Assembly (NCBI GenBank): GCA_964551735.1
Contig: CAZKEF010000018.1
Coordinates: forward strand, 46,068 to 110,067
Length of the DNA: 64,000 nt
Reading direction: 5' to 3'
Source: DAOUAT01 sp964551735
Lineage (GTDB): Bacteria > Chloroflexota > Anaerolineae > CG2-30-64-16
In this document: piece after piece, positions 56,103-64,000 of the stretch
How the letters are laid out: each line of letters starts with the position of its first letter
Numbering within the stretch: the stretch's first letter is position 1
Notes under the pieces: model-generated
What the model saw: the letters and a program-made list of their open reading frames with translations, nothing else
Database searches by the model: none
What the model was told of the DNA's origin: nothing
Position numbers and translations under genes: made by a program

Positions 56103-56734
56103 AGAACCTCGTAATGCATATTTGTAGGTGGCGCTTCATTTGGCAACCGAACACCCAACCAATAACGCACCCAATTATAGTACTCATACAACATCACACC
56201 CACTTGATCGGGCATAAACCAGCGACCGAGTATCCATGGGTTCGGGTAGGTCGGCTGAATATGTACAGAGATGGTTGCGCCGAAAACTTCTCGGAATATC
56301 ATCGCGGCCCGGCGACTCTGATAAGCTGATGTTACTAACAACACCGATCGGATATTTCGTTCTCTACAAAGCCCTTCGACGTAATAGGCGTTTTGAAATG
56401 TTGATTGCGACCGATCCTCCACAAGTAACGCCATTTCCGGCAAACCCAAAGCCATTGCTTGGCGGCGCATGACCTCCGCTTCTCGTACATGCTCTTTGCC
56501 TTCGATAACTTGTGTGCCAGCACTGATAATTACAATGGGGGCAAGCCCTTGTTGATACAAGTCCACAGCCCGTTGAACACGCTCTGGTTTATGGTCGCCG
56601 CCAATGACAATAATGGCATCTGCCTTGCGTGGCTTATCGGCGGTGATCAGAAATGCTCCGGCCAACACACCGCCAAGCCAAACGGTAGTTATCGTTACCA
56701 GCAAGAGACAGGCCGTTTTTCGCGCGAACAACAT
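56057..56734 (-). CDS. YdcF/SanA-like DUF218 protein
   Basis: 225-residue protein with an N-terminal signal-anchor (about 5-30) and a DUF218 domain: ADAIIVIGGDHKPERVQRAVDLYQQG, VIISAGTQ, EAEVMRRQAMALGLPEMALLVEDRSQSTFQNAYYV and LLVTSAYQSRRAAMIF. The Asp/Glu/Ser/Arg pattern is complete. The family is linked to envelope integrity, with no defined reaction. The gene is visibly AT-richer than its neighbours, with an unusually long overlap into adenosine kinase, both suggesting recent acquisition. Confidence 0.85.
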   Translation of the reverse strand: MLFARKTACLLLVTITTVWLGGVLAGAFLITADKPRKADAIIVIGGDHKPERVQRAVDLYQQGLAPIVIISAGTQVIEGKEHVREAEVMRRQAMALGLPEMALLVEDRSQSTFQNAYYVEGLCRERNIRSVLLVTSAYQSRRAAMIFREVFGATISVHIQPTYPNPWILGRWFMPDQVGVMLYEYYNWVRYWLGVRLPNEAPPTNMHYEVLCPSLSLVPSQPTTS

Positions 56735-56846
56735 GACATCTAATGAGAATTCAATTGAGACAACACCATCTCACAATAGATGGGGTCGCGGAACAAGCAT
56801 CCTCAGATACGATGTCCTGCGCCCACGCCGTTCGCATCCAGGATGC

Positions 56847-57794
56847 TCACTCCGCGTTGCGCACTTCGCGCTTCGTGTCTTCGTCGGCCTTCGCGACTTC
56901 GTGCTCCAAACGCCGCTGCGCCAACGCGCAATACTCCGCCGACACCTCATACCCAACATAATGTCGCCCGGTCAGCTTCGCCGCGATCGCCGTTGAACCC
57001 GACCCCATGAACGGATCGAGCACCACGTCGCCGGGCTGCGTGTAGAGCTGGATCACGCGCTTCGGCAGCTCGACCGGGAACGGCGCGGGGTGGGCCACCG
57101 CCGACTCGGTGGTCATCTCCCAAACGGTCTCGCCGGGAACGACCGCCTGGCCCCACACGGCCCGCGCGATGGACTCGGCGATCCAGGCGTCGTCCTTGTC
57201 ACGCTTGCGCGCATCAGCCAGCTTCTCGGCGATCTTCTTCTCCAACTCCGGCAGCAGCTCCTCCGGCCGCCAGATGCTGCGCGTCCAGGCGACGAACTGG
57301 TTGCCGGTGACGCCGCTCTCACCGCTGCCTTCGAGCTTGAGCTGCTCCTTGCTCCACACCGTGATGTACTCATGCACGTCACGTAGCGTCGGGTTGGACG
57401 CCCGTCCGAAGCTGCCCCAGGCGGTCGAAATCCCCGCGGACGCGCCCTTGTCCCAGATGATGTGCCCTCGGTGCAGCCAGTTTTGCTCACTCGTCCGAAA
57501 CCCCTCGTCAATCAGGCTCACCAACGAGAGATACGGCTTGCGGTCGGTGTTTGCCACGTTGACGCACAGCCGTCCGCCCGGCGCCAGCACACGATAACAC
57601 TCCCGCCACACAGCATTCAGCAAGCTGACGTACTCATCCAGGCTCAGGTTGTCGTCGTGGTCGCTGTAATCTTTCGCCACGTTATATGGCGGCGAGGTGA
57701 CGACAAGTTGCACCGATCCGTCCGGCACCGCGGCCATGTCGCGCGCGTCGCCGTGGATGATGCGGTTGAGCCAGGGAGTGGATTGATCGCTCAC
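56847..57794 (-). CDS. Beta-class DNA methyltransferase (N4-cytosine or N6-adenine)
   Basis: 315-residue SAM-dependent DNA methyltransferase in beta-class order: catalytic motif IV TSPPYN (about 34-39) near the N-terminus, a variable target-recognition stretch (about 125-225), then motif X and motif I DPFMGSGSTAIAA near the C-terminus with HYVGYEVSAEYC. SPPY is common in N4-cytosine enzymes but also in some N6-adenine ones. There is no restriction endonuclease beside it, so it looks like an orphan regulator or remnant. ATG 57794 lies 87 bases after mtnA, across a word-repeat hairpin. Confidence 0.9.
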   Translation of the reverse strand: MSDQSTPWLNRIIHGDARDMAAVPDGSVQLVVTSPPYNVAKDYSDHDDNLSLDEYVSLLNAVWRECYRVLAPGGRLCVNVANTDRKPYLSLVSLIDEGFRTSEQNWLHRGHIIWDKGASAGISTAWGSFGRASNPTLRDVHEYITVWSKEQLKLEGSGESGVTGNQFVAWTRSIWRPEELLPELEKKIAEKLADARKRDKDDAWIAESIARAVWGQAVVPGETVWEMTTESAVAHPAPFPVELPKRVIQLYTQPGDVVLDPFMGSGSTAIAAKLTGRHYVGYEVSAEYCALAQRRLEHEVAKADEDTKREVRNAE

Positions 57795-57811
57795 GGGCCA
57801 GACACCTCGTT

Positions 57812-57881
57812 AACAGGGTAGACAAGGAAACAGGGAAGCAAGTAGACAGGAATGTGGCGCCTTGTTTCCTTGTCTACTTAT

Positions 57882-57891
<10 letters not shown>
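57812..57891. repeat. Word-repeat hairpin, GTAGACAAGGAAACAGG family
   Basis: 57813-57849 (GGGTAGACAAGGAAACAGG words) faces 57859-57891 (CCTTGTTTCCTTGTCTACTT words). Same word family as 53687-53774, 4 kb away. The right arm encodes the last residues of MtnA. Confidence 0.8.
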
Positions 57892-58943
<1,052 letters not shown>

Positions 58944-58959
58944 GGATCGCTCCTTAAAC

Positions 58960-58982
58960 AAAAAGCCCTCCAAGAGGAGGGC
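58960..58982 (-). terminator. Rho-independent terminator of the SAM riboswitch
   Basis: Minus strand GCCCTCC TCTT GGAGGGC TTTTTG, just before the mtnA ribosome-binding site. The 3' strand of aptamer P1 (GATGAGAGG) can alternatively pair with CCTCCTCTT of the terminator, a plausible antiterminator. Confidence 0.9.
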
Positions 58983-59004
58983 ATGCGCGACGTCGAAGCC
59001 GACC

Positions 59005-59201
59005 TCTCATCTTTCAACCTCGCGTCGCGAGATTGACGGAATTGGCACCTACCTGGGAGACAGAGACGAGAGATGGAGATAAAAGGCAAGAATCAGCGTG
59101 TTATCTTCGACCTCTCGTCTCTGTCCGCAACCGGTCTCCGGGGCTCCAGGTGGTTGCCGGGGGTTCACAGGGCCGATCCCTCCCCCCCTCTGGATGAGTG
59201 T
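59005..59201 (-). ncRNA. SAM-I (S-box) riboswitch upstream of mtnA, with enlarged P3
   Basis: The minus strand reads CTCATCCAGAG, GGGAGGGATCGGCCC, TGTGAACCCCCGGCAACC, then GGTGCCAATTCC and finally AGATGAG, in S-box order. P1 pairs CTCATC with GATGAG. P3 pairs ACCTGG (59151-59146) with CCAGGT (59056-59051). Between them lies an extra arm with a perfect 14-bp word-repeat stem (59059-59072 with 59112-59125). High SAM should stabilise P1, release the terminator at 58960-58982 and switch mtnA off. Confidence 0.93.
59059..59125. repeat. Word-repeat hairpin, GACAGAGACGAGAG, inside riboswitch P3
   Basis: Perfect 14-bp inverted repeat 59059-59072/59112-59125, with an inner AGATAA/TTATCT stem (59077-59082/59101-59106). 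It has the same architecture as the intergenic word-repeat hairpins. Confidence 0.85.
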
Positions 59202-59243
59202 CCAGTATCGTGTTGTTAAGTGCATGCGGTCAAACGAAGCACT

Positions 59244-59272
59244 AGTTTAGCGCAATGAGGCGGCTTTGTCAA
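59244..59272 (-). promoter_or_regulatory. Promoter of the mtnA riboswitch transcript
   Basis: Minus strand TTGACA (59272-59267), 17 bases, TAAACT (59249-59244). The TGA inside the -35 is the stop codon of the upstream methyltransferase gene. Confidence 0.75.
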
Positions 59273-60087
59273 AAACGGTTCTCTCGCAGCCACGCGTACA
59301 TCAAGACGCCCCCGGCCACGGCCACGTTCAGCGACTCGGCCCGGCCCGCGATGGGCAGCCTGACCCACGCATTTATCTGCGCTGCCACATCTGGGGAGAG
59401 GCCGCGCGCCTCATTCCCCAGCACCAGCGCGACGCCCCCCCGCCACAGCCCTTCGCCCCAGGTCACGCCCAGGTGCGGGTCGGCGCCCACGGCCCGCAGG
59501 CCGCGCTGGTGCAGCCAGGCAAAGAGCGCCGGCACATCGCGAGTGCTAATTACCGGCAGGTTGAAGAGCGATCCCATGCTGCCGCGTACAGTCTTGGGAT
59601 CGAACGGGTCCACGCATGGCTCGATGAGGATGACCGCGGCCGCGGCCACTGCGTCGGCGGTGCGGATCAGCGTGCCCAAGTTGCCGGGATCCTGCAGTCG
59701 ATCCAGCATCACCACCAGCTCGCGGCCGGTCAGCTTCAGCGCGGCCAAGGGCGTCTCGGTCAGGTGGAAGGTCGCCACGATCCCCTGCGGCTCTTCGCGA
59801 TCCGACAGCGACGCCATGACGTGCGGCGCTACGCGCAGCAGCGCGGCCCCGGCCTGGCGGAACCACTCCAGCAGCGCGGCCGCTTCCGACCCGGCGAACT
59901 GCTCCGGGCAGTAGAAGGCCTCTTGGGCCGCGGCGCCGCCGTCGAGGGCCATGTGCAGGAGCTGCAAGCCCTCGACCAGGAAGAGGCCCTGGGCTTGGCG
60001 GTGTTTGCGCTGCGCCAGCTTGCGCGCCGCCACGATGCGTGGGTTGCTGGTGCTGGTGATGGTGTGAAGGGGAATCTCTGCTGCCAT
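59269..60087 (-). CDS. TrmH/SpoU-family RNA 2'-O-methyltransferase
   Basis: 272-residue SPOUT methyltransferase. The N-terminal substrate-binding domain (about 1-100; STSNPRIVAARKLAQRKHRQAQGLFLVEG) is followed by the knotted domain with motif 1 LQDPGNLGTLIRTADA (catalytic Arg), motif 2 LVLGNEARGLSPDV and motif 3 LPIAGRAESLNVAVAGGVLMY. It probably methylates ribose in 23S rRNA (RlmB/AviRb-like) or tRNA; the target is not determinable. It is last in the pyrG-yebC-ruvC-ruvA run, 88 bases after ruvA, with a CCGCGTTC word repeat between. Confidence 0.9.
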   Translation of the reverse strand: MAAEIPLHTITSTSNPRIVAARKLAQRKHRQAQGLFLVEGLQLLHMALDGGAAAQEAFYCPEQFAGSEAAALLEWFRQAGAALLRVAPHVMASLSDREEPQGIVATFHLTETPLAALKLTGRELVVMLDRLQDPGNLGTLIRTADAVAAAAVILIEPCVDPFDPKTVRGSMGSLFNLPVISTRDVPALFAWLHQRGLRAVGADPHLGVTWGEGLWRGGVALVLGNEARGLSPDVAAQINAWVRLPIAGRAESLNVAVAGGVLMYAWLRENRF

Positions 60088-60134
60088 ATTGCCGTCAGAT
60101 GCCTGCGCTTTGATGTACAGCGAGCGAACGGAGC

Positions 60135-60174
60135 CAGTCTATCCGCGTTCTCCGCGCTCGTCCCCGTCTCATCG
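60135..60174. repeat. Word repeat, ATCCGCGTTCTCCGCG family
   Basis: Intergenic copy (60137-60170) of the words found in frame at 24745-24772. Confidence 0.6.
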
Positions 60175-60175
60175 T

Positions 60176-60751
60176 TCAACCGCCAAACGACGCCAGCGCA
60201 CGGCGCAGGCGTTCCTCCACATCGGTGACTTCGCGCGGCAGCGCCTGCACCGCGCGCTGCGCTTCGACGATGCTGTAGCCCAGCGCAGTCAGCGCGTCGA
60301 TCACCGCGGCGTCGGCCTCGGTCAGCGCGGCCAGGCCTTCGGTCACCTCCACCGCGCCCACCTTGTCCTTCAGCTCCAGCACGATCTTCTGGGCGGTCTT
60401 CTTGCCGATGCCGGGGACGCGCGCCAGCAGGTCGGGCTGCTCCTGGCCGATGGCCAGCCGCAGCGCATCGGGCGCCATCGAGGAGAGGATGGAGAGCGCC
60501 AGCCGGGGGCCCACACCGGACACGCCGATAAGCTTCTCGAACAGGTCGAGTTCCTCCTCTTCGGTGAAGCCAATCAGGGTCAGGTCGTCCTCGCGCACCA
60601 CCAGATGGGTGTGTAGGCGGACGATCTCGCCGGGCCGCGCGGCCGCGAGGGCCGGCTGTGAACACAGCACCTTCAACCCCACGCCGCCGACCATGATCAC
60701 CAGCGCGTCGCGCATGCGCGCTGCGATGCGTCCTTCAATGAGTGCGATCAC
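60176..60751 (-). CDS. ruvA: Holliday junction DNA helicase subunit RuvA
   Basis: 191-residue RuvA. The N-terminal OB-fold (about 1-63; MIALIEGRIAARMRDALVIMVGGVGLKVL) is followed by two helix-hairpin-helix motifs (LIGVSGVGPRLALSILSS and LLARVPGIGKKTAQKIVLELKDK, about 72-130) and a C-terminal RuvB-contacting three-helix domain ending VEERLRRALASFGG. The GTG start overlaps the ruvC stop by 4 bases (GTGA). RuvB is not in this window. Confidence 0.96.
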   Translation of the reverse strand: MIALIEGRIAARMRDALVIMVGGVGLKVLCSQPALAAARPGEIVRLHTHLVVREDDLTLIGFTEEEELDLFEKLIGVSGVGPRLALSILSSMAPDALRLAIGQEQPDLLARVPGIGKKTAQKIVLELKDKVGAVEVTEGLAALTEADAAVIDALTALGYSIVEAQRAVQALPREVTDVEERLRRALASFGG

Positions 60752-61278
60752 GCCTCAGCCCTCCCAAAAGAGATGCTTCGCGGGTCAGCGTCCACCAGCC
60801 GCCGCAAACGGGCGCTGTGCAGGTGGCAGATGGCGATAGCTACGGCGTCGGCCGCGTCGTCGGGCCGCGGGATGGCATCCAGCCCGAGCATGATGCGCAC
60901 CATCTCCTGCATCTGCCGCTTGTCCGCACCGCCGTAGCCCGCCAGCGCCTGCTTGACCTCGGCTGGCTTGTACTCGTAGACCGGCAGGCCGGCCTGCGCG
61001 GCCGCCAGCAGCACCACCCCGCGTGCCTGGCCCACGGTCAGCGCCGTGCTGACGTTACGGCCGAAGAACAGCGCCTCGATAGCCACCGCTTGCGGCGCAT
61101 AGTCGTTGATCAACCCGGCCACGGCCCGGTGGATCGCCAGCAGCCGCGCCGGCATTGGGTCGGCCGGCGGGGTGATGATGGCGCCGCAGCCCACCAGCCG
61201 CGCCGCGCCGCTGTCATCCTCGCCGACCAGGCCGTACCCCGTCGTTGCAGTGCCCGGATCAATGCCTAAGACAACCAC
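60748..61278 (-). CDS. ruvC: Holliday junction resolvase RuvC
   Basis: 176-residue RNase-H-fold endonuclease resolving four-way junctions. Catalytic acids: Asp in VLGIDPGTATTGYG, Glu in AIEALFFGRN, and two Asp in RPDDAADAVAIAI. Lys/Gly-rich KQALAGYGGADKRQMQEMV is the DNA-binding region. GTG 61278. It follows yebC by 37 bases, a gap occupied by CCTCAACC words, and is translationally coupled to ruvA. Confidence 0.96.
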   Translation of the reverse strand: MVVLGIDPGTATTGYGLVGEDDSGAARLVGCGAIITPPADPMPARLLAIHRAVAGLINDYAPQAVAIEALFFGRNVSTALTVGQARGVVLLAAAQAGLPVYEYKPAEVKQALAGYGGADKRQMQEMVRIMLGLDAIPRPDDAADAVAIAICHLHSARLRRLVDADPRSISFGRAEA

Positions 61279-61280
61279 GC

Positions 61281-61322
61281 CGCCCTCGCCCTCAACCTTA
61301 ACCTCAGCCTCAACCTCACTCC
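61281..61322. repeat. Word repeat, CCTCAACCTTA family
   Basis: CCTCAACCTTAACCTCAGCC and similar hexamers fill the ruvC-yebC gap and extend into the last yebC codons. Confidence 0.65.
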
Positions 61323-62062
61323 AACTGGGCCAGCGCCTCGTCCGAGATCTCCAGGTTGGAATAGACTTTGACCACGTCCTCCAGATCCTCCAGGTTTTCC
61401 AACAGGTTCATCACCTGCAGGGTCTGGGCTGGCGCCAACGGCACAGTGGTCTTGGGGAACATGGACAGTTCTGCGCTCTCAATCTCGTAGCGCGCATCCT
61501 CGAACGCCTGGCGGACGGTTTGCAGGTCTTCCGGTGCGGTGTAGATATCGGCCGTGCCATCCCCGAACTGGACATCCTCGGCCCCAGCTTCCAGCGCCAG
61601 CTCGAAGACCTTGTCCTCGTTGCGGCCGGCCATGGCAACGGTGATGTAGCCTTTGGTCTCGAACAGCCAGGCCACGCTCCCCGACTCGCCCAGGCTCCCG
61701 CCCCCGCGGGTCAGCATCCGGCGGATCTCGGAGACGGTGCGGTTGCGGTTGTCCGTCACGATCTGCATATAGATGGCGACGCCGTTCGGCCCGTAGCCCT
61801 CATAGGAGACCTCTTCGAGCTGCGCGCCATCGCTGTCCAGCCCGGCCCCGCGGCGGATGGCCCGCTCGATGTTGTCTTTGGGCATGTTTTCGGCCTTCGC
61901 CTTGTCCACGGCCAGGCGAAGGCGGAAGTTGAAGTTCGGGTCAGGGCCCTGCCGCGCGGCAAATTGGATTTCGCGCGCGAGTTTGGTGAACATTTGGCCG
62001 CGTTTGGCGTCAGCCGCGCCCTTTTTGCGTTTAATCGTAGCCCATTTTGAGTGTCCAGACAT
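61316..62062 (-). CDS. yebC: YebC/PmpR-family protein
   Basis: 248-residue protein beginning MSGHSKWATIKRKKGAADAKRGQMFTKL, the invariant YebC start. IERAIRRGAG, YEGYGPNGVAIYMQIVTDNRNRTVSEIR, GGSLGESGSVAWLF and the acidic C-terminal domain follow. The family includes transcriptional regulators and factors that relieve ribosome stalling. ATG 62062 follows AGGAGG by 7 bases. The conserved neighbourhood with ruvC/ruvA is common in bacteria. The upstream frame to 62125 passes through word repeats and is rejected. Confidence 0.95.
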   Translation of the reverse strand: MSGHSKWATIKRKKGAADAKRGQMFTKLAREIQFAARQGPDPNFNFRLRLAVDKAKAENMPKDNIERAIRRGAGLDSDGAQLEEVSYEGYGPNGVAIYMQIVTDNRNRTVSEIRRMLTRGGGSLGESGSVAWLFETKGYITVAMAGRNEDKVFELALEAGAEDVQFGDGTADIYTAPEDLQTVRQAFEDARYEIESAELSMFPKTTVPLAPAQTLQVMNLLENLEDLEDVVKVYSNLEISDEALAQLE

Positions 62063-62072
62063 GGTTATACCT

Positions 62073-62148
62073 CCTATTGCGGATTTCGGATTTCGGATTG
62101 CGGATTCATGTCCTGGAATCCACAATTCGCCATCCGCAATTGAAAATC
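62073..62148. repeat. Word-repeat hairpin, GGATTTCGGATTGCGG family
   Basis: 62075-62106 (GCGGATTTCGGATTTCGG words) faces 62119-62145 (CCACAATTCGCCATCCGCAA) between pyrG and yebC. The GGATTGC words are those of 9631-9661 and 39783-39825. Confidence 0.75.
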
Positions 62149-63748
62149 ATGCATTTGCTGCCTCCAAAAACGCCTTGAACAACGGATGCGGCCGGTTGGG
62201 CCGCGAGCGAAACTCGGGATGGAACTGGGTGCCCAGCATCCACGGGTTCAGGCTGCGGTCCAACTCCGCGATCTCCACCAGGCGGCCGTCGGGCGACAGG
62301 CCCGAGAAGTGCAGGCCGGCCGCGGCCGCCGCGGCGCGATAGCGGTTGTTGAACTCCCACCGGTGACGATGCCGCTCGTTGACGTGTGGCTCGGGCGCGT
62401 AAGCGGCCGCGGCCAGGCTGCCCACCTGCAAGTCGCACGGCCACAGCCCGAGGCGCATGGTGCCGCCCATCTCCTCGATGCCTTGCTGGTCGGGCATCAG
62501 GCTGATAACCGGGTGCGGCGTCTTGGGGTTGAACTCGGTGCTGTTGGCGGCTGTCAGGCCCAGGACGTTGCGCGTGAACTCGATACACATCACCTGCATG
62601 CCCAGGCACAGCCCGAAGTAGGGGATGTGGTGTTCGCGCGCATAACGCGCGGCGTTGATCTTGCCCTCGATGCCGCGCTCGCCGAACCCGCCGGGAACCA
62701 GGATGCCCTGTACGCTGGCCCGTTGCTCGAGGCCGCCGGGCTGCTCCAACGACTCCGAATGCACCCACTCGATCTCAACGTCCCGATCCAGCGCCCAGGC
62801 CGCGTGGCGCAGTGCCTCGCGCACGCTCATGTACGCGTCCGGCAGCTCCACGTATTTGCCCACCAACGCGATCTTCAGCACCGGCTTGGGCTTGTGGATC
62901 TGCGCCACCAGCGCGCGCCACTCGTCCAGGTGAGGCGGCGCGACCTTGAGCTCCAGCCGTTCGGCGATGAAATCGGCCACGCCCTCGTCTTCCAGCATCA
63001 GCGGCACTTCATAGATGCTTTGGGCGGTGTAGGCCGGCACCACTGCGCGTGCTTCAACGTCGGTGAACAGGGCGATCTTGTCGCGCACGTGGTCGCTCAC
63101 GGGCAGATCCGAGCGGCACACGATCATGTCGGGCTGGATGCCGATGCTGCGCAGGTCGCGCACGCTGTGCTGGGTGGGCTTGGTCTTGAGCTCGTTGGAG
63201 CCGGAGATGTAGGGCAGCAGGGTGACATGGATGTAGAGGGTGTTGTTGCGCCCCACATCCTTGCGCATCTGGCGGATGGCCTCCAGGAACGCCTGGCCTT
63301 CGTAGTCACCCACGGTGCCGCCAACCTCGACGATGACCACATCCGCGTTGCTGCGCCGGGCCACATCCACGATGCCGCGCTTGGTCTCGTTGGTGACGTG
63401 CGGGATCACCTGGATGGTGCCGCCCAGGTAATCCCCGCGGCGCTCGCGGCTCAGCACCTTGCTGTTGATCTGGCCCATAGTGATGTTGTTGGCTCGGCCC
63501 AGGCTCTCGTCAATGAATCGCTCATAGTGCCCCAGGTCCAGGTCGGTCTCCGCGCCGTCGTCGGTGACGAACACCTCGCCGTGTTGGTAAGGCGACATGG
63601 TGCCGGGATCCACGTTCAGGTAGGGGTCGAGCTTTTGGATCGAGACACTGACCCCCCGTGCCTTGAGCAGCCGGCCGATGGACGCGGCGGTCACGCCTTT
63701 TCCCAGGCCGCTCACTACCCCGCCGGTAACGAAGATGTATGCAGTCAC
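62147..63748 (-). CDS. pyrG: CTP synthase
   Basis: 533-residue amidotransferase making CTP from UTP, ATP and glutamine. The synthase domain (about 1-265) begins TAYIFVTGGVVSGLGKGVTAASIGRLLKARG and has QKLDPYLNVDPGTMSPYQHGEVFVTDDGAETDLDLGHYERF. The glutaminase domain (about 290-530) has the PGGFGERGIEGK oxyanion region, nucleophile elbow FGLCLGMQ (Cys), and His/Glu in QFHPEF. GTG 63748 with AGGA upstream. A 14-bp perfect hairpin precedes it in the leader. It leads the pyrG-yebC-ruvC-ruvA-SpoU run. Confidence 0.97.
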   Translation of the reverse strand: MTAYIFVTGGVVSGLGKGVTAASIGRLLKARGVSVSIQKLDPYLNVDPGTMSPYQHGEVFVTDDGAETDLDLGHYERFIDESLGRANNITMGQINSKVLSRERRGDYLGGTIQVIPHVTNETKRGIVDVARRSNADVVIVEVGGTVGDYEGQAFLEAIRQMRKDVGRNNTLYIHVTLLPYISGSNELKTKPTQHSVRDLRSIGIQPDMIVCRSDLPVSDHVRDKIALFTDVEARAVVPAYTAQSIYEVPLMLEDEGVADFIAERLELKVAPPHLDEWRALVAQIHKPKPVLKIALVGKYVELPDAYMSVREALRHAAWALDRDVEIEWVHSESLEQPGGLEQRASVQGILVPGGFGERGIEGKINAARYAREHHIPYFGLCLGMQVMCIEFTRNVLGLTAANSTEFNPKTPHPVISLMPDQQGIEEMGGTMRLGLWPCDLQVGSLAAAAYAPEPHVNERHRHRWEFNNRYRAAAAAAGLHFSGLSPDGRLVEIAELDRSLNPWMLGTQFHPEFRSRPNRPHPLFKAFLEAANA

Positions 63749-63769
63749 AGGTTTTCCTCACACAAACAA

Positions 63770-63801
63770 CAGAGACACGGAGATACCTCTCCGTGTCTCT
63801 G
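63770..63801 (-). promoter_or_regulatory. Perfect hairpin in the pyrG leader
   Basis: 14-bp perfect stem (63770-63783 with 63788-63801) and a four-base loop, about 20 bases before the GTG. The 3' arm is followed by TTGTTTGTG, a weak T-rich tail. It could be an attenuator of pyrG or another word-repeat element (GAGACACGGAGA). Confidence 0.7.
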
Positions 63802-63901
63802 GCGAGTTCAAATCGTACCACAGCTCGTCGTGGGAAATTTCAGGACCTTACGCAACGCGTTCATGGATGGCCTTGGTGAGTTGAATTCCGCTAACGGCCA
63901 C

Positions 63902-63930
63902 ATGATAGCACAGATGGGCCAAAGCGACAA
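63902..63930 (-). promoter_or_regulatory. Promoter of pyrG
   Basis: Minus strand TTGTCG (63930-63925), 17 bases, TATCAT (63907-63902). The predicted leader is about 150 bases. Bases 63931-64000 and 63803-63895 contain no gene or RNA that I can recognise. Confidence 0.6.
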
Positions 63931-64000
63931 CTGAGACCCCCAGAGGGTAGTGTATCCCTTTCGGTGGAAATGTACGGTGGAGCATAAACCTGGTAAGGTA

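Noticed and set aside
56847..57794. Restriction-modification system
   Set aside because: Only a methyltransferase is present; the neighbours are mtnA and a YdcF gene, with no nuclease.

Overview
This window is high-GC, gene-dense bacterial chromosome. Strong AGGAGG-type ribosome-binding sites, sigma70-like promoters, an archaeal/Thermotoga-type adenosylhomocysteinase, large membrane glycosyltransferases with extracytoplasmic beta-sandwich tails, and abundant intergenic 'word-repeat' hairpins suggest a member of Chloroflexota (Anaerolineae/Caldilineae-like). The phylum is an inference; no rRNA or tRNA gene was seen. Almost everything lies on the minus strand; the plus-strand exceptions are a glycosyltransferase at 6711-7883 and asnS plus two further genes at 11286-14632.

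Layout. 1-4087 (-): a three-GAF histidine kinase, a response regulator and an SDR-type L-threonine dehydrogenase cut by the left edge. 4204-6447 (-): a K+-independent H+-pyrophosphatase, divergent from a family 4 glycosyltransferase (+). 7917-10928 (-): a two-gene ABC-2 exporter and a CorA-like channel. 11286-14632 (+): asnS, a DUF4058 protein and a WecA/MraY-like phosphoglycosyl transferase. 14726-22180 (-): a GtrB-like GT2, an MBL hydrolase/HEAT-repeat/membrane-protein operon, purine nucleoside phosphorylase, XerD, a phosphoesterase, Ogt and a small membrane protein. 22206-52257 (-): a 30-kb surface-glycan region with an O-antigen-ligase-like protein, eight large GT39/DUF2142/PTPS-related membrane proteins (mostly coupled by ATGA overlaps), GT4 and GT2 enzymes, a polyprenyl diphosphate synthase, TatD, a phosphohexomutase, a probably frameshifted unknown gene, and gmd/rmd for GDP-D-rhamnose. 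52435-58943 (-): the methyl cycle (metK, ahcY, adenosine kinase) and mtnA behind a SAM-I riboswitch, with an AT-richer YdcF gene and an orphan DNA methyltransferase between them. 59269-63748 (-): a SpoU methyltransferase, ruvA, ruvC, yebC and pyrG.

How the genes fit together. A lipid carrier (polyprenyl diphosphate synthase), a WecA-like initiator, GDP-D-rhamnose synthesis, cytoplasmic GT2/GT4 enzymes, polyprenyl-phosphate-sugar-dependent membrane transferases and a ligase could form one surface-polysaccharide or glycoprotein pathway. MetK, AhcY, adenosine kinase, PNP and MtnA recycle S-adenosylmethionine by-products.

The most unusual feature is a set of more than twenty short, internally repetitive, often self-complementary 'word-repeat' elements. 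Each has its own word family. They sit between genes, inside glycosyltransferase reading frames without breaking them, and inside the P3 arm of the SAM riboswitch. A second, REP-like palindrome family is present three times, twice in frame inside glycosyltransferase genes. Together these resemble palindromic elements that tolerate or target flexible loops of both proteins and structured RNA.
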